Virus record (IMG/VR): IMGVR_UViG_3300009149_000299
Coordinates: 1-23,044 of that record
Source of the DNA: a virus
Strand: one strand, 5' to 3'
Length of the DNA: 23,044 nucleotides
A model generated the notes under the pieces. The model searched no databases. It worked only from the letters and a program-made list of their open reading frames with translations, and was not told where the DNA came from. The position numbers were made by a program, and so were the translations under genes. Positions 7,157 to 13,807 of the stretch are shown here, in pieces. Numbering within the stretch: the first letter of the stretch is position 1; every line of letters begins with the position of its first letter.

Positions 7157-8893
7157 ATGGATTTAAAAGAGATATATGCTCTAGTCGATTACTTAGTCGA
7201 GGAGAAGCTAAGCCAAGTAAATTTACCAAGTGGTCTTAAAGGAAGTCGAGGGCCTAGAGGTTTTGACGGTAAAGACTTTTCTTGGGATGAAAACCAAAGC
7301 GAAATACTAAAACACATAAGAAATAATTCCATAACATTTGAAAAGTTAACACCAGAGCAAGTAGAGTCTATTCGCGGTAAAGATGGTGAGCCAGGATTGC
7401 GTGGCTTAAAAGGTCGAGATGGTAAAGACTTTAATTGGGACGAACATAAGAAAGAGATATTAACTAGAGTTGATTCAACAAAATTAAAATTTTCAGATTT
7501 AAGTACAGAGGAAAAAGAATCATTAAAAGGATCTCGTGGTTTTAGAGGTCAAAAAGGTGCTCCAGGAAAAAGGGGTATTGACGGTAAGGATGGGCTTGAT
7601 GGAAGTTCATTTAATTGGGACGATCACGTAGATGAAGTTTCAAAAATAATTAAATCAAATAAACTAAAACTATCAAAAGAAGAAATAGAATCACTTAGAG
7701 GTGAGCAAGGTATTAAAGGGCCAAAGGGTGTGGCCGGAAAAGATGGTATAGATGGACAAAACTTTGTTTGGAACGATCACAAAGAAAAAATATTTAATAA
7801 AATAGAATCACATAAATTAAAATTTTCTGACTTAAGTGAAAAAGAAGTCGAATCATTAAAAGGTGCCAGAGGTTATCGCGGTCAAAAAGGTGCGCGTGGT
7901 AGTGATGGACAAAAAGGTATTGACGGTAAAGATGGTGCTGTTGGTAAGTCTGGAGTTCCAGGAATACAAGGTCTTCAGGGTTTTGCTGGGCGAGATGGAA
8001 GATCTGGGCTAGATGGACTTGATGGTGAAGACGCTCCAACAATAATAGATATTCAACTAAGAGAAGATAGGGGTACTTTTTATTTTGTATTCTATTTTAG
8101 TAATGGATCAATTGTTGAAACTAAATCAATTGATAAGCCAGTTGTAGAAAGCATTATTCAAAACACAGTAATGTACGCTGGTGGTGGGTCTAGTACTGGT
8201 GGTGGCGCTTCTGTTTTAGAAGTATATAAAGATTCAATTTTAGCAGGACTATCTGAGTCGTTAAATTTTACTGGAGACAATATAGTTGTTTCCTACGATT
8301 CAAACACAAGTCAATCAACAATATCAGTAACAGAAAAATGTATTCCAGTTCTAGATGAAGGAACGCAAGTTGCATCATGTTTAAATAGTATTGACTTTGT
8401 TGGTGCTGGAGTAACGGTTGTAAACACAACTGTCATGGCCGATTGGACTAGTTTATCTATTGTTACATCTATGGCCAATTACCAAGCTTTTGACACTGGA
8501 AATGTTGTAGTTAATATTCCACAAAACGAAATTTCTGCTAAGCTTGGAGTAACCAGAATAGCATCTGAAGATATTGCTCAGTTTAGTTTAGTTAGACTTG
8601 TTTCAAGTACTCATGTTGCAAATGGATCTAGTGATACAGAATTAGAATCAAAAATATCAGGTATAGCATTAAATGCAGCACTCACTGGGGAAAATGTAGA
8701 TTTTGTTATGTTTGGAATAATAGAAGATGCAAGCTTTGTATTTCCATTACTGGCAAAGTTATTTTTACAATCAAACGGAACACTCGGACTTGTACCACCA
8801 AGCGCTGTAGGACAATTTATTGTTGTCACTGGTGAGTCACTTGGTACGGGTGCAGTTTTTGTTAACATACAAGAGCCAGAGGAGATCATATGA
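7157..8893 (+). CDS. Collagen-like fibre protein with repeated helical modules
   Basis: This 578-residue protein is probably a trimeric surface fibre. Residues 1-25 are an amphipathic helix, a possible attachment point. Residues 26-292 hold five Gly-X-Y tracts (about 5, 6, 9, 7 and 19 triplets). They are separated by four copies of a 31-34-residue module starting F-x-W-[DN] and ending E-S-[LI]-[KR]-G. A beta stretch follows (IIDIQLREDRGTFYFVFYFSNG), then a Gly/Ser hinge (GGGSSTGGG), a beta-rich middle, and a C-terminal domain from about residue 480 resembling those of two proteins downstream. Collagen tracts are common in phage fibres; the module is not one I know. Placement beside the portal suggests a head or neck fibre. 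Confidence 0.8.
   Translation: MDLKEIYALVDYLVEEKLSQVNLPSGLKGSRGPRGFDGKDFSWDENQSEILKHIRNNSITFEKLTPEQVESIRGKDGEPGLRGLKGRDGKDFNWDEHKKEILTRVDSTKLKFSDLSTEEKESLKGSRGFRGQKGAPGKRGIDGKDGLDGSSFNWDDHVDEVSKIIKSNKLKLSKEEIESLRGEQGIKGPKGVAGKDGIDGQNFVWNDHKEKIFNKIESHKLKFSDLSEKEVESLKGARGYRGQKGARGSDGQKGIDGKDGAVGKSGVPGIQGLQGFAGRDGRSGLDGLDGEDAPTIIDIQLREDRGTFYFVFYFSNGSIVETKSIDKPVVESIIQNTVMYAGGGSSTGGGASVLEVYKDSILAGLSESLNFTGDNIVVSYDSNTSQSTISVTEKCIPVLDEGTQVASCLNSIDFVGAGVTVVNTTVMADWTSLSIVTSMANYQAFDTGNVVVNIPQNEISAKLGVTRIASEDIAQFSLVRLVSSTHVANGSSDTELESKISGIALNAALTGENVDFVMFGIIEDASFVFPLLAKLFLQSNGTLGLVPPSAVGQFIVVTGESLGTGAVFVNIQEPEEII
7277..7864 (+). repeat. Four in-frame helical modules interrupting collagen tracts
   Basis: Within the fibre gene, modules begin at residues 41, 92, 152 and 203 (bases 7277, 7430, 7610 and 7763), so periods are 51, 60 and 51 residues. 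The shared pattern is F-x-W-[DN]-[DE]-[HN], then [EK]-[IV], then [ST]-x-K-L-K-[FL]-S-x-L-S in copies 2 and 4, and E-S-[LI]-[KR]-G. Copy 3 lacks three residues around the S-D-L segment. DNA identity between copies is only partial, so this is an old, diverged duplication. Confidence 0.85.
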
Positions 8894-9324
8894 GCTATAA
8901 AATTATAGCCAGAGATGATACTGGTAAAAAGATTCAAGTAGATCCGACCACTATTGGAGGAGCTAATGTTGTACTTCCTAATGTAACATGTCTTGCGAGT
9001 GTATTTGTTGGTGCAGTTGTCATTATGGATGTTGGTGGTTTTGCTAAAAACGCAATTGCAAACTCACTTGCTAATTCAAATATAATTGGAGTTGTTGAGA
9101 GTAAAGCATCAACCGTACTTTGCAATATCAGAGTTATTGGGGTGACAGATGCAATATTTTCTGGTCTAGATGTTACTAAGGAATATTTCTTATCAGATTC
9201 AGTGGCCGGAACAATGGTGAATGTTGCACCGATCGCATCTGGAAGTGTAATTATAAGAGTAGGGCAACCATTTAGCGCGACAGAGTTATTGGTTAATAAA
9301 GGACAACGAGTAGTAAGGAGTTAG
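8890..9324 (+). CDS. Head-fibre-like beta protein, similar to the collagen fibre C-terminus
   Basis: The 144-residue protein starts in an ATGA overlap with the collagen-like gene. After a short N-terminus (SYKIIARDDTGKKIQVDPTTIGGANVVLPNV) it follows the pattern VFVGAVVIMDVGGFAKNAIANSLANSNIIGVVESKAS..IRVIGVTDAI..GLDVTKEYFLSD...GSVIIRVG. This small beta fold recurs at the C-terminus of the collagen-like fibre and of the 458-residue fibre downstream. It resembles surface-exposed trimerising domains in phage head-fibre proteins. It may be a partner or cap for the fibre made just upstream. The similarity is judged by eye; no precise family is claimed. Confidence 0.6.
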   Translation: MSYKIIARDDTGKKIQVDPTTIGGANVVLPNVTCLASVFVGAVVIMDVGGFAKNAIANSLANSNIIGVVESKASTVLCNIRVIGVTDAIFSGLDVTKEYFLSDSVAGTMVNVAPIASGSVIIRVGQPFSATELLVNKGQRVVRS

Positions 9325-9326
9325 GG

Positions 9327-9632
9327 GTGGCAGTTAAAAAGAAAGTGGCAAAAAAATTAGTTGAGAAAAAGTGTTTATCAGAAGTTGAAATGTTAAAAAG
9401 TGATCTACTTACAAAAGAGATGAGATTACTTGAGCTAGAGACTTTGGCCATAACACAAAAGAAAAAGATATTCGATTTAGAGTTTGAAAAACAGGCTCAA
9501 AAAAAGCATAATGAATATAACATGGCACGTGACAAAAAAACGTTTTTCATTAATGAATTAAAAGAAAAATACAAAACAACCAAGGATCAAATTAGTTATG
9601 ATCCAATAACAGGAGAAATCAAGGATGAGTGA
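9327..9632 (+). CDS. Lys/Glu-rich coiled-coil protein
   Basis: This 101-residue protein starts at GTG 9327, with TAAGGAG 6 nt upstream and the previous stop immediately before it. The N-terminus is very basic (MAVKKKVAKKLVEKK). Residues about 17-75 form one continuous heptad-like helix (SEVEMLKSDLLTKEMRLLELETLAITQKKKIFDLEFEKQAQKK), followed by a short polar tail. It has no Gly, Pro or aromatic core until the end, so it is probably a coiled-coil rod or oligomeriser. Sitting between two fibre genes, it could be a fibre chaperone or linker; this is inferred from position only. It overlaps the next gene by 8 bp. Confidence 0.6.
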   Translation: MAVKKKVAKKLVEKKCLSEVEMLKSDLLTKEMRLLELETLAITQKKKIFDLEFEKQAQKKHNEYNMARDKKTFFINELKEKYKTTKDQISYDPITGEIKDE

Positions 9633-11001
9633 AAAATTCCTCAAGGTAGGGCCGGAAGGCGCTTATGACGAAGTATTAGGTTTTTTAACAAGTGAGTTTG
9701 TTGATGCAAGTGTTGGTGTTGCTGATGCTGGTAAGCCAGTTATCTTGGACGCAGCAGGATTGATTGATAGTTCAATGGTTAACGTTGGAACTCTTGATCA
9801 CGGAGCTTTGCTTCCAGCATCTTTACTGGATGACGATCATACAATTTATTCTTTAGCAGATGGTTCGAGAGATTATTCTGCATCAGTAAGTTATGCTTCA
9901 CATCCAGTTTTTACTACTGATCTTCAGATAGTCGATAAAAAATATGTTGATGATGTTGCTGCTACTCTTGAGTGGCAAGACAGTGTTTTAGACGCTGACA
10001 TACTAGATCCTACTGCCTTGACTCCAACTACAGGTGACAGATACCTAATCAATGGTACTGGTGCTGGTGCGTGGGTTGGACAAGACAACAATATCGCTGA
10101 GTGGAATGGTACTGCATGGGTTTATACAACTCCAACAGTAGGTATGAGAGTCGGTGCTGATGATGAGCCAAATGTTGCTTTCTATCTTTATGGTGGTGCT
10201 ACTTGGTCTGCTAAACTACTAGAGGCAACTACAGCTTCAACTGGTTTGGTTAAAGTTGGTCAAGACGTAAGACTTGATGCTTCAAGTGCTGGTGACGGTT
10301 TAGGTTTTACTGCTGGTGTTTTAGCTGTAAATGTTGATGATAGTTCAATTGAAATAATCACTGATACTCTGAATGTAAAAGCTTTAGGTATTACAGATGC
10401 AATGTTAGCTGGAAGTATTTCTGATGGTAAACTTGCTCAAGATTATATCCAAACAACTGAAGTAGATAACGTAACAATTGAGTTTGGTACTACTTTAAAC
10501 GTTAAAGATGATGGTATAAACGCTCTTAAAATCGATTGGGGTCTAGGAGCTAACCAAGTATCGGCTAGTGATTTACCAATTGCTGATGCTGGTGGGTATA
10601 CTGCTGAGACGGATGCTGAAGGCGCTATACAAGAGCTTTATAGCTTGCTTTCTGATAGAGGTGTTGAATTAACATCTGCTGGTGTTTCTAAGGGAGATCT
10701 TGTTTATGTATCTGCTAATAACACGCTTGCTACTTATAGCACTATTACTACATTTCATAAAGCAGTAGGTCTTGCAAACGCAACTGTTGCTGCTGCTAGT
10801 CCTGTTAAGTCTTTATCAAATGATACTAGAGTTAACGGTATTTTATCTGGAGCAACTGCTGGTGATGTTTATTATTGGGATGGTACAAACCATGTCAATA
10901 GTATTCCTGCTGGATCTGGAGCTTATGTAATTCAGACTGGTACAGCAATTAATGCTACGGATTTGTATTGCGAGTGCCGATTAGTAAAGAAAAATATTTA
11001 A
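9625..11001 (+). CDS. Large fibre protein with a DUF2793-like module
   Basis: The 458-residue protein looks like a structural fibre. Residues about 110-120 have the fibre motif IVDKKYVDDVA. Residues about 125-185 match the DUF2793 pattern: an early W, TPTTGDRYLI, GAWVGQDNNIAEWNGTAWVYTTP and VGMR. Next is a long beta-rich stretch of short repeats (LNVKALGITDAMLAGSISDGKLA, LNVKDDGINALKI), seen in many virion proteins with a predicted beta-prism shaft. The C-terminus (about 345-458, KGDLVYVSANNTLA...AVGLAN...VNGILSG..GDVYYWDG) resembles the two fibre proteins upstream. Codon use leans to GGT/GCT, suggesting good expression. A strong hairpin follows. Confidence 0.7.
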   Translation: MSEKFLKVGPEGAYDEVLGFLTSEFVDASVGVADAGKPVILDAAGLIDSSMVNVGTLDHGALLPASLLDDDHTIYSLADGSRDYSASVSYASHPVFTTDLQIVDKKYVDDVAATLEWQDSVLDADILDPTALTPTTGDRYLINGTGAGAWVGQDNNIAEWNGTAWVYTTPTVGMRVGADDEPNVAFYLYGGATWSAKLLEATTASTGLVKVGQDVRLDASSAGDGLGFTAGVLAVNVDDSSIEIITDTLNVKALGITDAMLAGSISDGKLAQDYIQTTEVDNVTIEFGTTLNVKDDGINALKIDWGLGANQVSASDLPIADAGGYTAETDAEGAIQELYSLLSDRGVELTSAGVSKGDLVYVSANNTLATYSTITTFHKAVGLANATVAAASPVKSLSNDTRVNGILSGATAGDVYYWDGTNHVNSIPAGSGAYVIQTGTAINATDLYCECRLVKKNI

Positions 11002-11007
11002 TAAGGA

Positions 11008-11036
11008 AAGGGAGGGTAATTCCTCCCTTATATTTT
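11008..11036 (+). terminator. Strong hairpin after the large fibre gene, possible terminator
   Basis: AAGGGAGG (11008-11015), a 6-nt loop and CCTCCCTT (11022-11029) form a perfect 8-bp stem followed by ATATTTT and then ATG 11037. The U-run is short and interrupted, so termination may be partial. The 5' arm contains the only GGAGG near the next gene, 21 nt from its ATG, so the hairpin may also affect initiation there. Confidence 0.6.
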
Positions 11037-11321
11037 ATGGCACCAAGACTACCAAAATTTTCAATCCTAGAAATAGATGGCGCAGAACTTGGCATTGGTG
11101 TTGAGTACGAGCCAGTAATAGAAGATATATATTACGATGCAAGTAAGCTTGAGAATCTAAAGTCTGTGATTGATGATATATTTTTGGGATATAGAGACTT
11201 TTTTCAATACAAACTTGATAGAGATTTTACAGTGCCAGCTCTTAGAAGTAAGGTTGTTACTAGCGAAATAGAAGTTAATCAGTACTGCTTAATTGTTGAA
11301 GGTATTTTGGAGATTACATGA
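11037..11321 (+). CDS. Virion-associated protein of unknown function
   Basis: This 94-residue acidic protein (MAPRLPKFSILEIDGAELGIGVEYEPVIEDIYYDASKLENL...) is not recognised. It alternates predicted strands and one helix (KLENLKSVIDDIFLGYRDFF) and ends in a strand (NQYCLIVEGILEIT). ATG 11037 is used; the frame stays open upstream to a TTG at 10968, but that would begin inside the preceding gene and cross the hairpin. The RBS is not obvious because the nearest GGAGG lies in the hairpin arm. Its stop overlaps the next ATG. It belongs to the accessory fibre cassette by position only. Confidence 0.55.
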   Translation: MAPRLPKFSILEIDGAELGIGVEYEPVIEDIYYDASKLENLKSVIDDIFLGYRDFFQYKLDRDFTVPALRSKVVTSEIEVNQYCLIVEGILEIT

Positions 11322-11842
11322 GTAAGATTATATTGAATGAACTAGCGGTTCCGCCAAGTACACCCGCTATTGGTAAGGCTGCAGTAACAGTGACTAATAC
11401 TGATACAATCAGACTTACAAACGATCAAGGTCAATCTTTCGAGTTCGGAGCTTCTACTGTGTTTGGTACAAACTTTCAGGAGACTTCAAAGCAAACAACT
11501 GAAACTAATGGAGAGGATGTTTATTCTACATATCTAACATTAAATATCCCAACAGCAGTTATTGGAGCTAAGTACAGAATAGGTATAGCAGTAGCATGGG
11601 GTATGAATACTGGTTCAAGAAATATTCAAATACAATTGTCACACAATAACACAGTTCTTGGTTTGCTTGAGATGGAAGCTACGGATACTGGTTCTGATAT
11701 TAGAAATTGGAACACTTGTTTCTTTTATGCAACAGAGGATACTGCTGGCCCTCACACTATTGAGGTTGCGTATAGACCTGAAGATGATGATGATACAGCT
11801 ACAATATATTATGCCGGAATAGAGAAATGGAGAGTTGAGTAA
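11318..11842 (+). CDS. Beta-sandwich surface protein with fibre-type N-terminal motif
   Basis: The first 40 residues (ILNELAVPPSTPAIGKAAVTVTNTDTIRLTNDQG) match a motif frequent in phage surface proteins, roughly P-S-x-P-x-x-G-x-x-x-[LVI]-Y/V..D-x-[LI]..D-x-G, which often precedes a trimeric beta domain. The remaining residues alternate strands (YSTYLTLNIP, YRIGIAVAWG, NIQIQLSHNN, HTIEVAYRPEDDDDTATIYYAGIEKWRVE), giving a jelly-roll-like profile across 174 residues. It has no enzymatic motif. I infer a head-surface or receptor-binding role from this outline and from the fibre genes around it. The gene overlaps its upstream neighbour by 4 bp and its downstream one by 1 bp (TAATG). Confidence 0.55.
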   Translation: MSKIILNELAVPPSTPAIGKAAVTVTNTDTIRLTNDQGQSFEFGASTVFGTNFQETSKQTTETNGEDVYSTYLTLNIPTAVIGAKYRIGIAVAWGMNTGSRNIQIQLSHNNTVLGLLEMEATDTGSDIRNWNTCFFYATEDTAGPHTIEVAYRPEDDDDTATIYYAGIEKWRVE

Positions 11843-12351
11843 TGGAAGAATATTTTTATACAAAAAATTTAGACTCTGACTTATTAAAAGAAGCAATTCA
11901 ATTAAGGACTACCCTAAGAACAGTTCTTCAGGGTGTTAGCGTATCTATAAACCAAGACGGGACAGTTAATCCAGATAATATTTCTGTTAAATTTACTCGT
12001 GCGCTTCTAAGCACAGAACAAGACGAGATAACGGCAATTATTAATTTAATGGGATCTGGTACCTATGATCTTGAGGTAAGAAAAAGTATAGAAGAAAATG
12101 TAATGAACAGAGTTATGGCACAAGGTCATATGCTTTTGGCTAAGTTTGCAGCAAACAATATTTACGCAGGTAAAAACCAGACTCAAGTTGAAGCGCTTGC
12201 TACGCAATATCCAGAATTAATACACTCACTTATTACTGGTTCACTGACAGTAACTTATGGAATATTTTTAGCAATGGTTCCAGATGCAAATATAACTCAA
12301 GGTGAGATAGACGAATTTAGGCTTAGGTTAGAAATCATACTAGGGATGTAG
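11842..12351 (+). CDS. Phage protein of unknown function
   Basis: This 169-residue, mainly helical protein is not recognised. It begins with a charged helix (SDLLKEAIQLRTTLRTVLQ), a short strand pair, then LLSTEQDEITAIINLMGSG and a second helical half (VRKSIEENVMNRVMAQGHMLLAKFAANNIYAG...HSLITGSLTVTYGIFLAM). The last part is hydrophobic but looks more like a packed helix than a membrane span. The TAATG junction with the preceding gene and normal codon use support expression. Similar proteins occur between fibre and connector genes in other phages, so a virion role is plausible. Confidence 0.55.
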   Translation: MEEYFYTKNLDSDLLKEAIQLRTTLRTVLQGVSVSINQDGTVNPDNISVKFTRALLSTEQDEITAIINLMGSGTYDLEVRKSIEENVMNRVMAQGHMLLAKFAANNIYAGKNQTQVEALATQYPELIHSLITGSLTVTYGIFLAMVPDANITQGEIDEFRLRLEIILGM

Positions 12352-12353
12352 GA

Positions 12354-12839
12354 ATGAGAGTTTCAGTTCATAAATGTAGAAGCACATACCACCCAGTTCC
12401 AATAGTTGGTTGGTTGATTATGATTGCTCAAGGCATGAATCCATTTAGTAAAAAAGCGTATGATCACATGTCTATAAGCTATAGTGATCGCATGTACGAT
12501 GTTACTGGAAACACAGGAACAGATGATTGGGCATATGACTATTTTTTATCTAAATATAAATTAATTGAATCTCACGAGTTTAATTTGGATGTAACAGATA
12601 TTGCATTTAGCGAGTTTTGGTTAGAGTTTTCTGGAACACCTTATGACAGGCTTCAGATATTTGGTTTGTTCTTTAAGTCTATTGGATTTAAAAAGTTTAA
12701 TACCATTGGGAATAACACATCAAGGTTAATATGTAACGAACTAGTTATAGTTTACCTTAAAAGGTTTCACGGGTTTATTTATGAAGATTCAGATAACTTT
12801 GATCTCATAGATACCTGGAAGATAGCAAAGGAATATTAA
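12354..12839 (+). CDS. Possible circularly permuted papain-fold hydrolase (YiiX/NlpC-P60 superfamily)
   Basis: The 161-residue protein has the order expected of permuted NlpC/P60 or YiiX-type enzymes: a His early (H38 in KKAYDHMSISY, followed by MYDVTG), a conserved-looking GTPYDRLQIFG near residues 94-104, and a Cys late (C127 in RLICNELVIVYL, like the C-S-E-L-V motif). Such enzymes cut amide or ester bonds in cell-wall peptides or lipids. A hydrolase here would sit among head and connector genes, apart from the canonical tail NlpC/P60 gene near 20 kb. The assignment rests on motif pattern only; an inactive structural relative is possible. It ends in TAATG with the connector gene. Confidence 0.5.
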   Translation: MRVSVHKCRSTYHPVPIVGWLIMIAQGMNPFSKKAYDHMSISYSDRMYDVTGNTGTDDWAYDYFLSKYKLIESHEFNLDVTDIAFSEFWLEFSGTPYDRLQIFGLFFKSIGFKKFNTIGNNTSRLICNELVIVYLKRFHGFIYEDSDNFDLIDTWKIAKEY

Positions 12840-13495
12840 TGTTGGTTTCACTAGTTGACATGAAAGACTACCTTGGAATTTTAGATAATTCAGAGGATAC
12901 ATATTTAACTTCAGAGCTTACTTTATTTACTGTTACGGTGGAAAATTATTGTAACAGATCCTTTGAGTCGGCTACATATACTGAAAGAATTTATCACAGA
13001 GATTTTTACAACGTAAGAGATTATTTTCTTTATCACTTTCCTGTAATCTCTATAACATCTGCTACTGAAAAAGCACTAGATGAAGCTGATGTTGTTTTAA
13101 ATACATTAGTTAATAAAAGAATTGGAAAGTTAAATATGGTTGATGATGGTGAATACTTCACAAAGTTATTTAATAATACTGGAAGAAATGGATATATAGA
13201 AATAATTTACACTGCTGGTTACGCAACTGTTCCACTAGACATTCAAGAGTCTGTTAAGCAGATAGTTCAAGCAAGATACAATAAGAAAAACTCAGGTGTA
13301 GATTTTAACTTTGGTTCAAACGTGCAAAGAATATCTGTTCCTGGTGTAATTGGAATTGATTTTGATTACACGCTAAGCACAAATGAGAGAAACAATAAAT
13401 ATGGGATGCTGCTTGGTGATTACCAAAATGTTTTTGATAACTACAGATCAGAAAGAACAATCATTGGTGACACTCAAGTAACTTATATGGTGTAG
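12839..13495 (+). CDS. Head-tail connector (adaptor), HK97 gp6-like
   Basis: The adaptor ring binds under the portal. The 218-residue protein matches the gp6-like pattern: an N-terminal VSLVDMKDYLGI, a helix ending in ENYCNRSFE, the Y-x-E-R-I-Y-x-R-D region, a central FPVISITSATE, then NTGRNGYIEIIYTAGYATVPLDIQESVKQIVQARYNKK, where Y-x-A-G-Y-x-x-x-P-x-D-[IL]..A/S-V is the diagnostic core. The last 60 residues (SVPGVIGIDFDYTLSTNERNNKYGMLLGDYQNVFDNYR) extend past the minimal domain. It begins in a TAATG overlap and is followed one base later by the head-closure-like gene. Confidence 0.85.
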   Translation: MLVSLVDMKDYLGILDNSEDTYLTSELTLFTVTVENYCNRSFESATYTERIYHRDFYNVRDYFLYHFPVISITSATEKALDEADVVLNTLVNKRIGKLNMVDDGEYFTKLFNNTGRNGYIEIIYTAGYATVPLDIQESVKQIVQARYNKKNSGVDFNFGSNVQRISVPGVIGIDFDYTLSTNERNNKYGMLLGDYQNVFDNYRSERTIIGDTQVTYMV

Positions 13496-13496
13496 A

Positions 13497-13807
13497 ATGA
13501 AAGCATTACAAAATGTTATAAATTACGTAATAAGACTCCAGGGCATTGATGTTTCAATAACCAGAATGTCCGACTCAAGCGTTAACAATGTAAAGGCAGC
13601 TCAATCAAACTACTTTAGAAAGCCATTTATAGATGAGCAAATAACAGGTAGTGGAAGATCATATTTAATTTCATCGAAGAATTTGTCATTTATCCCAAGG
13701 AGGGGTGATAGTTTAAAATCAGTGCAACTGAATACTATTCAATAGAACAAGTTGACGAACTAAGGGCACTTACTCAAATACTTGGGTATAGATTGTTTCT
13801 AACTTAA
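13497..13807 (+). CDS. Head-closure-like protein, complete only after a -1 frameshift
   Basis: In frame 0 this gene gives 82 residues ending at TAG 13743-13745. The -1 frame, entered at T TTA AAA (13712-13718), continues with ISATEYYSIEQVDELRALTQILGYRLFLT and ends at TAA 13805-13807, giving 103 residues. The extended form looks like a normal small head-closure/connector protein: RRGDSLKISATEYYSIEQVDELRALTQILGYRL follows the R-G-D-x-[LI]-x-x-x-x-x-Y-x-I-x-x-V-x-E-x-R family pattern, while the frame-0 tail SVQLNTIQ does not. The TAA overlaps the next ATG as TAATG, like many junctions here. It is either programmed frameshifting or a one-base deletion (real or a sequencing error). Function is inferred from size, position and pattern. 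Confidence 0.65.
13697..13730 (+). promoter_or_regulatory. Candidate -1 frameshift signal with upstream SD-like stimulator
   Basis: AAGGAGGGGTGAT (13697-13709) is close to the perfect 16S anti-SD complement. The heptamer T TTA AAA (13712-13718) is in the correct phase (frame-0 codons AGT TTA AAA). GGAGG ends 8 nt before the heptamer, close to the arrangement in E. coli dnaX. A small hairpin, CAGT (13720-13723), GCA, ACTG (13727-13730), begins 1 nt after the heptamer. Confidence 0.6.

Noticed and set aside
7232-8032. CRISPR-like or tandem DNA repeat in the collagen region
   Set aside because: Periodicity follows Gly-X-Y codons and protein modules; copies are diverged and spacers are coding.
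10968-11036. TTG-initiated upstream extension of the gene at 11037
   Set aside because: It would start inside the end of the fibre gene, cross the strong hairpin and lacks a ribosome binding site; ATG 11037 is simpler.
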